64,000 nucleotides of DNA from Dyadobacter sp. CY345 (GTDB lineage: Bacteria > Bacteroidota > Bacteroidia > Cytophagales > Spirosomataceae): contig NZ_JAKFFS010000001.1 of NCBI RefSeq assembly GCF_021502725.1, forward strand, positions 372,001 to 436,000, read 5' to 3'. Position 1 is the first letter of the stretch. Each line of letters begins with the position of its first letter. The translations under genes and the position numbers were made by a program. Of the stretch, positions 18,460-27,947 are shown piece by piece. Under the pieces are notes generated by a model that saw only the letters and a program-made list of their open reading frames with translations, was not told the DNA's origin and did no database searches.

Positions 18460-20403
18460 CTAGCTGTAAACCCTTCTCAGTTTTACATTTTCAACCGGGC
18501 GAATGATCAGCGGTACTTTTTCTATTTTAACAGAACTACTGTCAAGACCGAACCATTTATCTTCCGGCGTGGTAAAATCTTTCACGAAGAAATACGCTTT
18601 CATAATCATTTGCTCGAAAAAAGGCAGATCATTTTCGAAAGAAAGAAAGCGTTCAAGTACTACGAAACGGAAATCACCCGTCACATTCTGGCGGCTTAAT
18701 GATTCGTATCGACTGGTTATATCCACTTCTTTATTCATTACCATATCTTCAACCACTTTTCGGAAAAAGAGGTTAATGCGCTGTTCCACGCGGAATCCAA
18801 GTTTGAAATTTACCTTGATCACCGTTTCATCGTCGTCAATGGTGTTCACCTTGTATTCCATTGTGTACGGATCATCAGTAGTATCCACGTGTATAAACCA
18901 GTAAATATCAGCACGTTTTGGCCGTTTCTGAAAGATCGAATAAATTACTTTCGTCTCAATCTCTGAAACACGTGAAGCATTGGTCATGAAAACCAGATGA
19001 GTCGTGTATTTTGGAATACTAATATCCCGGCTCAACTCGCGCAATGCCGGCAGGTATGATGCCAGTTTTGTGTATTCTGTCAAACGTAATTTGATATAAA
19101 AAGCTCTTAACCAAACGGTCATTAACCCTGCGACCAAAACCCCAATCATAATCGTAAACCAGCCACCGTGTGTAAATTTCAAAAGATTGGCGCCCAGGAA
19201 AAGTCCTTCTATTGACAAGTACAGAAGCATGAATCCTATAACAATCCAGAGATTTACCCTTTTAAGATAAAGGTAATAAGAGAAAAGAATTGTTGTCATG
19301 ATCATGGTCAGTGTGATCGCCAAACCATAGGCAGCTTCCATGTGTGAGGATTCTTTGAAATAAAACACAACCACCATACAGCCAAGCCATAACAGCCAGT
19401 TTACGCTTGGAACGTACAGCTGTCCCTTTTGATCACTTGGATAAACCAACCTTACTTTTGGCCAGAAATTCAAACGGATTGCTTCAGAAATTAGGGTAAA
19501 AGATCCTGATATCAACGCCTGGCTGGCAATAATGGCGGCCGATGTGGCGATGGTAATCCCTGGTAAAAGCCACCAATCAGGCATTACCTCATAAAATGGT
19601 TTACGATCCTGAAGCATATTACCGATTTCAGAAAGTAACCAGGCACCTTGTCCAAAATAATTCAGAACAAGACAGATTTTCACAAAGATCCAGCTGATGC
19701 GGATATTTGCGCGACCGCAGTGTCCAAGATCTGTATAAAGTGCTTCTGCTCCCGTAGTACAAAGAAAAACGGCTCCCAGCATCCAGAATCCACCCGGATG
19801 TTTGGTTAGCAGTTCGTATCCATAGACAGGATTTAATGCTTTGAAAATTTCCGGATGCTCCAAAATCTGGTATAATCCAAGAACACCTAGCATCGAAAAC
19901 CAGGTAATCATAATCGGCCCGAAAGCACGTCCAACTATTTTTGTACCGAAGGCCTGGATCAGGAAAATCAGTGTCAGGATCGCGATAACGATCGGGATTG
20001 TCTGGATATTTGGATAAAGTATCCGAAGGCCTTCAACAGCTGACGAAACTGAAATGGGCGGAGTAATAATTCCATCCGCGAGCAGCGTACTTCCACCAAT
20101 AATGGCCGGAACTGTGAGCCAGCGTGCGTGTTTTCTCACCAAAGCATAAAGTGCAAATATTCCGCCTTCACCCCGGTTATCAGCTCTCAGGATTAAAATC
20201 ACATATTTTACAGTCGTTTGTAGTGTTAATGTCCAAACGATACAGGAGAGTGAACCGTAGACGATTTCTTCGGTAATTACCTCTTTGCCAATGATTGCCT
20301 GCATTACATAAAGCGGCGATGTACCTATGTCTCCATAAATAATTCCGAACGCAATAAGAATACCGGCAGCAGAGATTTTGTCAAAATTGTGTTTGGATTC
20401 CAT
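18460..20403 (-). CDS. kup: Kup-type potassium uptake permease
   Basis: A 647-residue KUP/HAK/KT family K+:H+ symporter of the inner membrane. The first transmembrane segment carries the family pattern G-I-I-Y-G-D-I-G-T-S-P-L-Y, followed by R-A-D-N-R-G-E-G-G-I-F-A-L-Y-A-L and G-G-S-T-L-L-A-D-G-I-I-T-P-P-I-S-V. About twelve hydrophobic segments fill residues 10-430, and the C-terminal third is a soluble cytosolic domain. It is a single-gene unit with its own terminator, and mntH lies 95 bp upstream on the same strand. Confidence 0.95.
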   Translation of the reverse strand: MESKHNFDKISAAGILIAFGIIYGDIGTSPLYVMQAIIGKEVITEEIVYGSLSCIVWTLTLQTTVKYVILILRADNRGEGGIFALYALVRKHARWLTVPAIIGGSTLLADGIITPPISVSSAVEGLRILYPNIQTIPIVIAILTLIFLIQAFGTKIVGRAFGPIMITWFSMLGVLGLYQILEHPEIFKALNPVYGYELLTKHPGGFWMLGAVFLCTTGAEALYTDLGHCGRANIRISWIFVKICLVLNYFGQGAWLLSEIGNMLQDRKPFYEVMPDWWLLPGITIATSAAIIASQALISGSFTLISEAIRLNFWPKVRLVYPSDQKGQLYVPSVNWLLWLGCMVVVFYFKESSHMEAAYGLAITLTMIMTTILFSYYLYLKRVNLWIVIGFMLLYLSIEGLFLGANLLKFTHGGWFTIMIGVLVAGLMTVWLRAFYIKLRLTEYTKLASYLPALRELSRDISIPKYTTHLVFMTNASRVSEIETKVIYSIFQKRPKRADIYWFIHVDTTDDPYTMEYKVNTIDDDETVIKVNFKLGFRVEQRINLFFRKVVEDMVMNKEVDITSRYESLSRQNVTGDFRFVVLERFLSFENDLPFFEQMIMKAYFFVKDFTTPEDKWFGLDSSSVKIEKVPLIIRPVENVKLRRVYS

Positions 20404-20498
20404 TCATTTCTTTTCTTAAAATCGGCGAAAGTTAGGAAACCGCAGGCAAAGTAGGTACTTGTATACTGAAAATTTAATTTATGATTAGTTACCTATGC

Positions 20499-21848
20499 TT
20501 AAAAAAGTGTTCTGATTAGCAGGTAACCGTTTAATAATATGATAATTAGCGTTACAATCCAGCTGATTATGGTGACTGCTTTTGAATTAGCAAAATTTCC
20601 CATAATGGATTTGTTTGCAGTAAAAAACACAAGTGGGACAACCGCGAAACTTAATTGAAGCGACAAAATAACCTGGCTGAAAACCAGTAGTTCTGCCGTT
20701 CCTTTTTCACCATAAAGTGTAGCTACGATCAATGCAGGGACAATCGCAATTCCTCGGGTAATCATCCTCCGAAGCCAAGGTTTCAAACGAATATTCAAAA
20801 ATCCTTCCATAACAATTTGCCCGGCGAGCGTCCCTGTTAGTGTTGAACTTTGGCCTGAAGCAAGTAATGCCAAGGCAAAGAAAACACCGGCCAGACTTAC
20901 ACCAAGTACAGGATCTAGCAAATGGTAAGCATCTGTAATATCGGCAACTTCCCGATGTCCGTTATTATGAAAGGCAGCAGCAGCAAGAATTAAAATTGAT
21001 GCATTGATAAAAAATGCCAGTCCAAGAGAAAGAGTTGAATCAATGGTAGCAAATTTTATGGCACTGCGTTTTCCAGCATCGTCACGTTTGAAATTACGGG
21101 TTTGCACAATACTGGAATGAAGGTAAAGGTTATGCGGCATTACCGTTGCGCCAAGAATCCCGATGGCGATGTATAACATGCCCGGGTTAGTAACGATTTC
21201 CATTTTTGGTAACAATCCGCCAACAATGCCTGCAACCGAAGGCTGGGAAACGATCATTTCATACATGAAACTTACCAAAATAACGCCCATTAATCCTCCG
21301 ACAATACTCTCAATAATGCGGAAACCCCTTTTTTGAAAGTATAGAACAAGTAAGACATCAAGTGCGGTTAATAAAATCCCGACCGGCAAAGGCAACCCGA
21401 ACAATAAATTTAATGCAATGGCTGACCCAATTACTTCCGCAAGGTCGGTAGCTGCGATGGCGATTTCCGAAAGGAACCACAATACCATAGACACGGGTTT
21501 TGAATAATAATCCCGGCAGGCTTGTGCGAGATCCCGACCGGCTGCAATGCCCAGTTTTAGCGACAAATGCTGTAACAACATCGCAAACAAATTGGAAATC
21601 AAAATGACGGTAAGTAAGGTGTAACCAAAACGGGAGCCGCCTTCAATATCCGTCGCCCAGTTGCCCGGATCGATATATCCAACCGCAACCATAAGCCCGG
21701 GACCAGTAAAAGCCAATAACTTTTTCCAGAAACCTGCGTCCTCTGGCACGTTTATAGAAGAGTGGACTTCCGATAAAGAAGCAAGTTTATCGGTATCGTC
21801 CGTTATATTTTTAAGCAAGGAATCTTTCGCAATTAGATTGTCAAACAT
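20499..21848 (-). CDS. mntH: Nramp-family divalent metal transporter MntH
   Basis: A proton-coupled Mn2+/Fe2+ importer of the inner membrane, 449 residues from the ATG at 21848. An in-frame ATG at 21872 adds 8 residues and sits very near the likely transcription start. The metal-site motif G-Y-I-D-P-G-N-W is in the first membrane helix, and M-P-H-N-L-Y-L-H is in the sixth helix, both diagnostic for Nramp proteins. About eleven hydrophobic segments are visible. It is divergent from a DtxR/MntR-family regulator with a palindrome between them, so manganese-responsive repression is the natural model. Confidence 0.95.
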   Translation of the reverse strand: MFDNLIAKDSLLKNITDDTDKLASLSEVHSSINVPEDAGFWKKLLAFTGPGLMVAVGYIDPGNWATDIEGGSRFGYTLLTVILISNLFAMLLQHLSLKLGIAAGRDLAQACRDYYSKPVSMVLWFLSEIAIAATDLAEVIGSAIALNLLFGLPLPVGILLTALDVLLVLYFQKRGFRIIESIVGGLMGVILVSFMYEMIVSQPSVAGIVGGLLPKMEIVTNPGMLYIAIGILGATVMPHNLYLHSSIVQTRNFKRDDAGKRSAIKFATIDSTLSLGLAFFINASILILAAAAFHNNGHREVADITDAYHLLDPVLGVSLAGVFFALALLASGQSSTLTGTLAGQIVMEGFLNIRLKPWLRRMITRGIAIVPALIVATLYGEKGTAELLVFSQVILSLQLSFAVVPLVFFTANKSIMGNFANSKAVTIISWIVTLIIILLNGYLLIRTLF

Positions 21849-21888
21849 TTTTCGAATGTCTAAAATAAACAATTTGGTTTATTGAAAA

Positions 21889-21896
21889 CAAAGATA
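21889..21896 (-). promoter_or_regulatory. Candidate -7 box of mntH
   Basis: On the minus strand TATCTTTG matches TAnnTTTG exactly and lies 41 bp upstream of the mntH start. The palindromic operator candidate begins 20 bp further upstream, covering where the -33 region should be. Confidence 0.45.
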
Positions 21897-21915
21897 TTGA
21901 AAACTTTAAATAATT

Positions 21916-21931
21916 TTTAGATCAATCTAAA
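21916..21931. promoter_or_regulatory. Candidate MntR/DtxR operator between mntH and its regulator
   Basis: A 16-bp palindrome, TTTAGAT-CA-ATCTAAA, has two perfect 7-bp arms. It lies between two divergent TAnnTTTG boxes (21889-21896 minus, 21958-21965 plus). Its position and symmetry suit a dimeric DtxR-family repressor acting on both genes; the assignment is by context, not by a known consensus for this genus. Confidence 0.55.
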
Positions 21932-21957
21932 TTTTTTTAAATCCGATTAGTAAATTG

Positions 21958-21965
21958 TACTTTTG
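21958..21965 (+). promoter_or_regulatory. Candidate -7 box of the DtxR/MntR-type regulator
   Basis: TACTTTTG matches TAnnTTTG exactly. Transcription would begin near 21971, which makes a start codon at 21974 unlikely and favours 21995 or 21998. Confidence 0.45.
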
Positions 21966-21994
21966 CTGATATATTGAGGTTTTGGAATAAATTG

Positions 21995-22660
21995 ATGATG
22001 CAGAACTCCTTCACAGAAGAAAATTATTTGAAGATTATTCATGCTCTTTCAGGGCGTGAGGGGCTGGAAGTGAGCACAAACGCTTTGGCTGAAAGCACTT
22101 CTACGCGTGCTGCATCCGTGACTGATATGTTGCGGAAGCTGGCTGAGAAAGGATTGATACATTATAAAAAGTATCAGGGTGTGAGATTGACGGAAGCCGG
22201 CGAGAAAGTGGCTATCAATGTGATAAGAAAACACAGATTGTGGGAAGTTTTTCTTGTTGAAAAACTGGGGTTTGGCTGGGATGAAGTGCATGATATCGCC
22301 GAAGAGCTTGAACATATTCCTTCCGATCATTTGGTGGAACGTTTGGACGCATTCTTAGGTCATCCGCGTTTCGATCCGCATGGTGACCCGATTCCGGATG
22401 CGAAAGGGAATTTAACAGAACCTGATTATCTGGTTTTGACTGACGTCCAGATTGGAGAGAAAGTGCGAATGATGGGCGTACTCGATCATGCTCCTTCGTT
22501 TCTTCAGCATTTGGACCGGGCCGGAATTACGCTGGGTTCGGTAATAGAAATAACAGAAATTAACGAATATGATAAGTCTGCATCTGTACAGATTAATGAA
22601 AACCATACGTTGTTTATAAGTCTTGAGGTTTCCAAAAATTTATTAGTACAACGCCGATGA
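21995..22660 (+). CDS. DtxR/MntR-family metal-dependent transcriptional repressor
   Basis: A 221-residue regulator. Residues about 1-65 form a winged helix-turn-helix (T-E-E-N-Y-L-K-I-I-H-A-L then S-T-R-A-A-S-V-T-D-M-L-R-K-L-A-E-K-G-L). The metal-binding dimerisation domain follows, with H-R-L-W-E-V-F-L and H-D-I-A-E-E-L-E-H-I carrying likely ligands, and the C-terminal part is an SH3/FeoA-like domain (from about 150). Such proteins bind DNA when loaded with Mn2+ or Fe2+. Divergence from mntH and the shared palindrome point to an MntR role. ATG at 21998 is an equally possible start. Confidence 0.9.
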   Translation: MMQNSFTEENYLKIIHALSGREGLEVSTNALAESTSTRAASVTDMLRKLAEKGLIHYKKYQGVRLTEAGEKVAINVIRKHRLWEVFLVEKLGFGWDEVHDIAEELEHIPSDHLVERLDAFLGHPRFDPHGDPIPDAKGNLTEPDYLVLTDVQIGEKVRMMGVLDHAPSFLQHLDRAGITLGSVIEITEINEYDKSASVQINENHTLFISLEVSKNLLVQRR

Positions 22661-22673
22661 GACTTGCCAAGCC

Positions 22674-23756
22674 ATGAGATTGAAAATATTAGATCGTTAC
22701 CTGATCAAGAATTTCCTGATTACTTATTTTTTCGTTGCTTTTGTGATCGTGCTGATCATTTGTATGATCGACTATACCGAAAAGGTTGACGATTTTCTTG
22801 AAAAAAAGGCGCCTTTAAACGAAATTCTGGTTGATTACTATCTCAATCTGATACCTTACTGGATAAATTATATCAGCCCGCTGATGGTATTTATCGCAAC
22901 CGTTTTCTTCACTTCGCGGATTGCAGCAAGGACTGAAATTGTAGCAATGCTGAGCAGCGGTATAAGTTTCGGAAGAATTCTTCTCCCGTACCTTGTCGGT
23001 GCGACGATCCTCGGTTGTGTTACTTTTGTTCAGGTTGGATGGATTTTACCCAAGGCGAATAAGATCAGAAACACTTTCGAAAAAACGTATGTGAAAGCTG
23101 AATTCACGTTTGGAGGCCGTAACGTGCATATTACCATTGCACCTGATGTTTACGCATATCTGGAAAGTTATAACAACGCCACGAAGACAGGGAATAAATT
23201 CACCATGGAAACAATCAAGGGTAATCAGCTTATCCAGAAACTTTCCGCAGATAAGATTGTTTGGCAACCCAAAAAGCAAAAGTGGGCGTTGCAGAATATT
23301 CAGGTACGCACAATTGACAGTTTGAGTGAAAAACTGAGTTACCCAAAAGATATTGATACTACAATCAATCTTTTTCCAAAGGATTTTGAAAGTAATTATA
23401 ACCTTTACGAAACGTTCACGCTTCCGGAACTTAACACCTATATTGACCTCCTGAAAAGCCGTGGCGCCGATGGTTTGGAAGTTTACATGATCGAAAAATA
23501 TGTACGTTTCACGCAGCCTTTCGCCATTTTAATCCTTACTTCTATCGGTGTAATCGTTTCAGCAAGAAAAAGCAGACGCGGTGTCGGATGGCAAATTGCC
23601 CTTGGGTTTATGCTTGCCTTTATATATATCCTGTTTTTTCTTTTGTCAAAAGGAGTCGCAGAGGCGGGGACGGTTAGTACGCTGTTTGCGGTATGGTTGC
23701 CCAATATGGTTTTCTCTTTTATCGGGTTACTGCTTTACAAAACATTGCCGCGCTAA
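22674..23756 (+). CDS. LptF/LptG-family lipopolysaccharide export permease
   Basis: A 360-residue YjgP/YjgQ (LptF/LptG) family inner-membrane protein of the LPS transport ABC complex. The N-terminus L-D-R-Y-L-I-K-N-F-L-I-T-Y-F is characteristic. Transmembrane segments occur at about 14-31, 55-75 and 100-120, then a periplasmic beta-jellyroll domain (about 130-270), then three more segments near the C-terminus. It starts 13 bp after the DtxR/MntR gene and may be co-transcribed with it, an unusual link between metal regulation and envelope assembly that could be simple proximity. Confidence 0.9.
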   Translation: MRLKILDRYLIKNFLITYFFVAFVIVLIICMIDYTEKVDDFLEKKAPLNEILVDYYLNLIPYWINYISPLMVFIATVFFTSRIAARTEIVAMLSSGISFGRILLPYLVGATILGCVTFVQVGWILPKANKIRNTFEKTYVKAEFTFGGRNVHITIAPDVYAYLESYNNATKTGNKFTMETIKGNQLIQKLSADKIVWQPKKQKWALQNIQVRTIDSLSEKLSYPKDIDTTINLFPKDFESNYNLYETFTLPELNTYIDLLKSRGADGLEVYMIEKYVRFTQPFAILILTSIGVIVSARKSRRGVGWQIALGFMLAFIYILFFLLSKGVAEAGTVSTLFAVWLPNMVFSFIGLLLYKTLPR

Positions 23757-23841
23757 CGTATCCCAATTGTAAATTTTGGCCGTGGAATCCAGAAAGAATT
23801 CTCAAAAATGGCCGGAAACTATTTAATTAACATATTACGAC

Positions 23842-23849
23842 TAATTTTG
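23842..23849 (+). promoter_or_regulatory. Candidate -7 box of the glycan cluster
   Basis: TAATTTTG matches TAnnTTTG exactly, 23 bp before the ATG of the GtrB-like gene. It is a reasonable single promoter for the four genes that follow. Confidence 0.4.
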
Positions 23850-23871
23850 TCGCGTCAACAAAACACTTAAC

Positions 23872-24822
23872 ATGAATCCATCTCGTCTGCTTTTAGTAGT
23901 ACCATGTTACAACGAGGAAGCGATTTTGAATCTTACCTATTCAACGCTGAAAACCTATTATGCTGGTATTAAAAAACGGGGACTTATTGCTGCGGATAGC
24001 AAAATCTGTTTTGTAAATGATGGCAGCCGGGATAAAACCTGGGATATTATTGAAGATTTATGCCAGCAGGACGACACGATTATCGGCGTAAAATTGTCGA
24101 GAAATTTCGGCCACCAAAGTGCGATTATGGCTGGCCTTGAAAAACATATAGATAATTTTGATTGCTTCATTACAATTGATGCGGATTTGCAGGATGATAT
24201 CAATGCAATAACTTCCATGATCGAAAAACACCGCGAAGGAGCCATGGTCGTTTATGGAGTGCGCGGCGACAGAAGTTCAGATAGTTGGTTTAAGCGGTTT
24301 TCAGCCGAAGGTTTTTATGTATTGATGCAGAAAATGGGTGTTCCGGTAGTTTTCAATCATGCAGATTTCCGTCTGATGGACCGCCGCGTTCTTCAGGAAC
24401 TTGGCAATTTTAAGGAGATTAATATGTTTCTGCGGGGCATTGTTCCACTTGTCGGTTTCCGGAACGATAAGGTGATTTACAATCGTCTGGAACGTGTGGC
24501 CGGCGAAACTAAATATCCATTAAATAAAATGCTGCTTTTCGCCTGGAATGGGATTACTTCTTTCTCAACTTTCCCGATGCGACTAGTGCTTTATTTTGGC
24601 TTTTTCAATTTCATGGTCGCGATGGTGATCGTGGCTTACATATTTTTTTCATTTTTAATTGGACATACCGTTCCGGGTTGGACGTCAACGATGCTTCCGC
24701 TTACTTTTTTCAGTGGATCCAATATGATGGCGCTGGGACTGATCGGCGAGTATATCGGTAAAATTTACGAAGAGGTAAAGGGCCGTCCACGTTACATTAT
24801 TGAAAAAACAGTTAATGAATAG
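23872..24822 (+). CDS. GtrB-like family 2 glycosyltransferase (polyprenyl-phosphate sugar synthase)
   Basis: A 316-residue GT2 enzyme of the DPM1/GtrB group, which transfers a sugar from a nucleotide donor to undecaprenyl phosphate at the inner membrane. Motifs: V-P-C-Y-N-E-E (10-16), F-V-N-D-G-S (47-52), D-A-D-L-Q-D (103-108) and a late R-V-A-G-E-T-K-Y basic segment. Two transmembrane segments near residues 235-290 anchor it. It is the first gene of a tight cluster with two polytopic proteins, the second overlapping by 8 nt, which fits a gtr-type system that makes the lipid-linked sugar and then flips or transfers it. Confidence 0.88.
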   Translation: MNPSRLLLVVPCYNEEAILNLTYSTLKTYYAGIKKRGLIAADSKICFVNDGSRDKTWDIIEDLCQQDDTIIGVKLSRNFGHQSAIMAGLEKHIDNFDCFITIDADLQDDINAITSMIEKHREGAMVVYGVRGDRSSDSWFKRFSAEGFYVLMQKMGVPVVFNHADFRLMDRRVLQELGNFKEINMFLRGIVPLVGFRNDKVIYNRLERVAGETKYPLNKMLLFAWNGITSFSTFPMRLVLYFGFFNFMVAMVIVAYIFFSFLIGHTVPGWTSTMLPLTFFSGSNMMALGLIGEYIGKIYEEVKGRPRYIIEKTVNE

Positions 24823-26230
24823 ATTTTATAAGAAATACCGCACCGTTGGCAATTCTATAAACATGCTGCTTTTATTAAGCGTGCTCTTGCCTTTGCTTGC
24901 ACTTTCCTATTTCAACCATCCTTCGCCGGCCGACGATTATTGTTATATTGATACGGTCTTCAAGTATAGCTGGCTGGAAGCTATGAATTTTTACTATTCA
25001 GGTTGGACGGGACGCTATTTTGGAATTTTTCTCAACCATTCCAATCCACTTTTATTTCATTCCATTATTGGCTTTAAGGTATTGCCGGTTATATTATTTG
25101 CCGGTTTAATTTTTGCATTGTATAATTTATTCAGGCATCTCACACCCACACTTTCCCGCGCCGCCCACCTCGGATTTGCAGGGATCGTCTTTTTTCTTTA
25201 CATCTTGAAAATGGCGAGTATTGTGGAAGGTTTCTACTGGATGGCATCGTTCGTAACTTACACGGTTCCCAACATCATGACGCTTTTGTGGGTTTCCGTA
25301 GTTTTAGACTGGTATCGTCAAGATACGAAAAAAACGCTGCTCGCTGTTTTAGCAAATTTTTTCGTGTTTGCCGTTATCGGATGCAGTGAAACCAACCTGC
25401 TCATCATGATTGTGCTGATAGCTGCATTATGCTTTTACCGACTTGTTTTCCATAGGAAGATTGACGGTTTGATGATCAGTATGCTCGTCGTGGCTGCAAT
25501 ATCCTGTTATTTCTTTTTTATGGCGCCCGGCAATCAGGCGCGTCTGGACGGAAATCCGTTAAGCCGGAATTTTACATTTTCGCTGATCTCATCGTTCAAA
25601 TATCTCGCCGTTTCAAGTTTTAGCTGGATTTTTAAAACGCCACTTCTGATTTTTTCACTGGCCTGGTTAATTGTACTTTCCAAAATATCTGTCGGCGCAA
25701 GGAAATATTTTTCAATGCCCGTCTGGTTTGCTGTTTTACTTTATATCGGTGTATTGTCAGCCCAGATTTTTCCATCTTATTATGGAATCGGAATTGATCC
25801 TTCGGCCCGGGCAATTAACTGTGTTTATCTTTTTTTTCTGATAGGCTGGTTTTATGTGGTAGGAGTGATTTTTCATTATTGCAACAGAAAATACTCGGGT
25901 CAGTTTCCGCTGTCATTTCTTCGATATGGTGTTTTGTATTCGCTGTTAGTCGTATCTATTGCGTTTTCTTTCTTCCGAAGTGCCAATGTGAAAATGATCT
26001 ATACCGATCTACTGAAAGGAAAGGCTGCTGCATTTAGCAGGGAGACGGAGGAACGGTATGCGCTGATCAAGAATTCAAAAGACGCCATCGTGTATTTGCC
26101 ACCGATAAAAACACGTCCATTATCACTTTATTTTGACGATATTCAGGAAAACAAGCAGTTTTTGTGGAATAAATGTATGGCGGGATATTTTGGAAAAGAA
26201 GCTATAATTATGGTTGATAAACATGAATAA
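24815..26230 (+). CDS. Polytopic membrane protein, likely GT-C glycosyltransferase (DUF6056-like)
   Basis: A 471-residue protein with roughly ten hydrophobic segments. The first periplasmic loop holds P-A-D-D-Y-C-Y-I-D (acidic pair at about 40-41) and S-G-W-T-G-R-Y-F-G (62-70), an arrangement like the catalytic Asp region of GT-C enzymes that use polyprenyl-phosphate sugars. The ATG at 24815 overlaps the GtrB-like stop codon by 8 nt, so this start is preferred over 24800. By analogy with GtrC-type proteins it probably adds the lipid-carried sugar to a surface glycan. Exact activity is not known. Confidence 0.7.
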   Translation: MNRFYKKYRTVGNSINMLLLLSVLLPLLALSYFNHPSPADDYCYIDTVFKYSWLEAMNFYYSGWTGRYFGIFLNHSNPLLFHSIIGFKVLPVILFAGLIFALYNLFRHLTPTLSRAAHLGFAGIVFFLYILKMASIVEGFYWMASFVTYTVPNIMTLLWVSVVLDWYRQDTKKTLLAVLANFFVFAVIGCSETNLLIMIVLIAALCFYRLVFHRKIDGLMISMLVVAAISCYFFFMAPGNQARLDGNPLSRNFTFSLISSFKYLAVSSFSWIFKTPLLIFSLAWLIVLSKISVGARKYFSMPVWFAVLLYIGVLSAQIFPSYYGIGIDPSARAINCVYLFFLIGWFYVVGVIFHYCNRKYSGQFPLSFLRYGVLYSLLVVSIAFSFFRSANVKMIYTDLLKGKAAAFSRETEERYALIKNSKDAIVYLPPIKTRPLSLYFDDIQENKQFLWNKCMAGYFGKEAIIMVDKHE

Positions 26231-27926
26231 TAGTCTCGAAAAAGAAATTCCGCTTCCGGTTCGATATCTTCTCGGTTTATTGCCGTTGGGTGTTATTGTG
26301 ATATTTTATTATCTCTGCATCCGGTACAGTATCAATATTCCCTGGTTTGATGATATAGAAAACATTCCTTATTTCCTTGTCAACTGGATCGAGGCGCCTT
26401 CGCTGATCGAAAAATGGCAGACAATTATTTTTCCAAATAACGAACATCGAGTACTTGCAGCCCGTCTGATTGTTTTAGGACAATATCTGGTCACCAATAA
26501 ACTGAATTTTAAAAATCTTGCATTTTGCGGAAATCTAAGTGTTCTCGTTTTGTTCGGATTCATCACGTACAGTTATCTGCGGCAAAGCGGAAAATGGTTT
26601 CTGGCAGTTCCAATCGCTTTTTTTATTTTCAACTTCCAATCCTACGCAGGTACCTTCATGACAATCATGTCATTGCAGTACCAAATGGTAATTTTGCTTT
26701 CCGTTGCGAGTTTATATTTTCTTGCTAAAAGAAGGACGTGGCCATTTTTTCTTGCTATTTTCCTGGCTTATGTCGATACGTTCAGTATGGGAAACGGGAT
26801 GATGGTATGGCCATCGGGTTTGGTACTTTTATTGTTCCAGGCACGTTGGCGTGACACTTTTATATGGTCAGTTTCCGGTGTGGCTGCTATTTATCTGTAT
26901 TTCCATGGTTATGATTTTGTTCAGGGAAATGATAAGGCTTTCGATTATATTCTTCAATATCCTTTCCGCACATTCATTGCGTTTTTCACCATGCTCGGCG
27001 GAGATTTTGATGTAATTGCCAATGCTGGTTTTTCAAAAAGAATGATCATCCCGACGCTGGCTGGATTTGGTTTATTTACGGTTTTTGTAATCTGGCTCAT
27101 CGGGATATTGTCCACTTCGCCGTTCTGGGGAAGGTGGATTCCTGAAAATCTCGCGAAACGGTTTAATAACTTACCAAAACTGCAAAACGATAACAACCGC
27201 TGGAATGCTTTCTGGCTGGGAACTTTGGTATATGTCCTGATCAGCATGATTCTCGTAGTTGTTTTTCGGACACGTTTTGATCCACATATCATTTTATGGA
27301 GCACTTACAAAATGTATCCGGCCGTAATGACCTCGGTAATTTATATTTTGGTTATTCAGTCTTTTACAGGCAGAATAAAACTTCTCGCTTTCGGTTCCTC
27401 CCTGGTTGTTTCGATAATTGTCTGGGCTTCAACGCTTTTTAATTATATTCCGATTGTTGAAGAAACTGCTGTGGCAAGAACTGCTTTTGCATTTAATCAA
27501 AAAAGAAATGGAATCGGACTGGGAGCTACGAAGAATAATCCTTTTGAAACGATGCTTGCGACGACTTTGCTGAAAGTTGATAAAATGAGAATTTATTCGC
27601 TCCCAAAGCCATTGATCCATGCCGATGAAGATAAATTAACGCTGAAAGATTCTGCTTTAACTGCTTCGACCAAGGTTACAGTAAATGAACTGTCTCCCGA
27701 CGTTTTGAGCATAACGCAGGAAAAATCAGCCGCTGCCGGCGAAAGAAATTATGCAATTCTGGAATCAAAAGATAATCTGTATCTCTTTTCATTTCCATTG
27801 AACAACTCCGGAGCGATTGGCCCGAAAGGAACAATCCGGGCCGGAGAATATGAGGTCGGTGTCTGGACCGTATCGAAAGAAGGTACGAAGATTTTTAAAA
27901 CCGATCAGAAAGTAATTATTCAATAA
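26223..27926 (+). CDS. Polytopic membrane protein, GT-C-like, unknown function
   Basis: A 567-residue protein with about ten transmembrane segments and a C-terminal soluble domain (from about 430) that looks beta-rich. After the first helix it has W-F-D-D-I-E (41-46) and then P-N-N-E-H-R (71-76), echoing the acidic loop of its upstream neighbour and of GT-C transferases. The start overlaps the previous stop by 8 nt. I do not recognise a named family. Its place between a GtrB/GT-C pair and an acyltransferase suggests work on the same envelope glycan. Confidence 0.6.
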   Translation: MNNSLEKEIPLPVRYLLGLLPLGVIVIFYYLCIRYSINIPWFDDIENIPYFLVNWIEAPSLIEKWQTIIFPNNEHRVLAARLIVLGQYLVTNKLNFKNLAFCGNLSVLVLFGFITYSYLRQSGKWFLAVPIAFFIFNFQSYAGTFMTIMSLQYQMVILLSVASLYFLAKRRTWPFFLAIFLAYVDTFSMGNGMMVWPSGLVLLLFQARWRDTFIWSVSGVAAIYLYFHGYDFVQGNDKAFDYILQYPFRTFIAFFTMLGGDFDVIANAGFSKRMIIPTLAGFGLFTVFVIWLIGILSTSPFWGRWIPENLAKRFNNLPKLQNDNNRWNAFWLGTLVYVLISMILVVVFRTRFDPHIILWSTYKMYPAVMTSVIYILVIQSFTGRIKLLAFGSSLVVSIIVWASTLFNYIPIVEETAVARTAFAFNQKRNGIGLGATKNNPFETMLATTLLKVDKMRIYSLPKPLIHADEDKLTLKDSALTASTKVTVNELSPDVLSITQEKSAAAGERNYAILESKDNLYLFSFPLNNSGAIGPKGTIRAGEYEVGVWTVSKEGTKIFKTDQKVIIQ

Positions 27927-27947
27927 CACTATGCGCGTTCGTTACTG

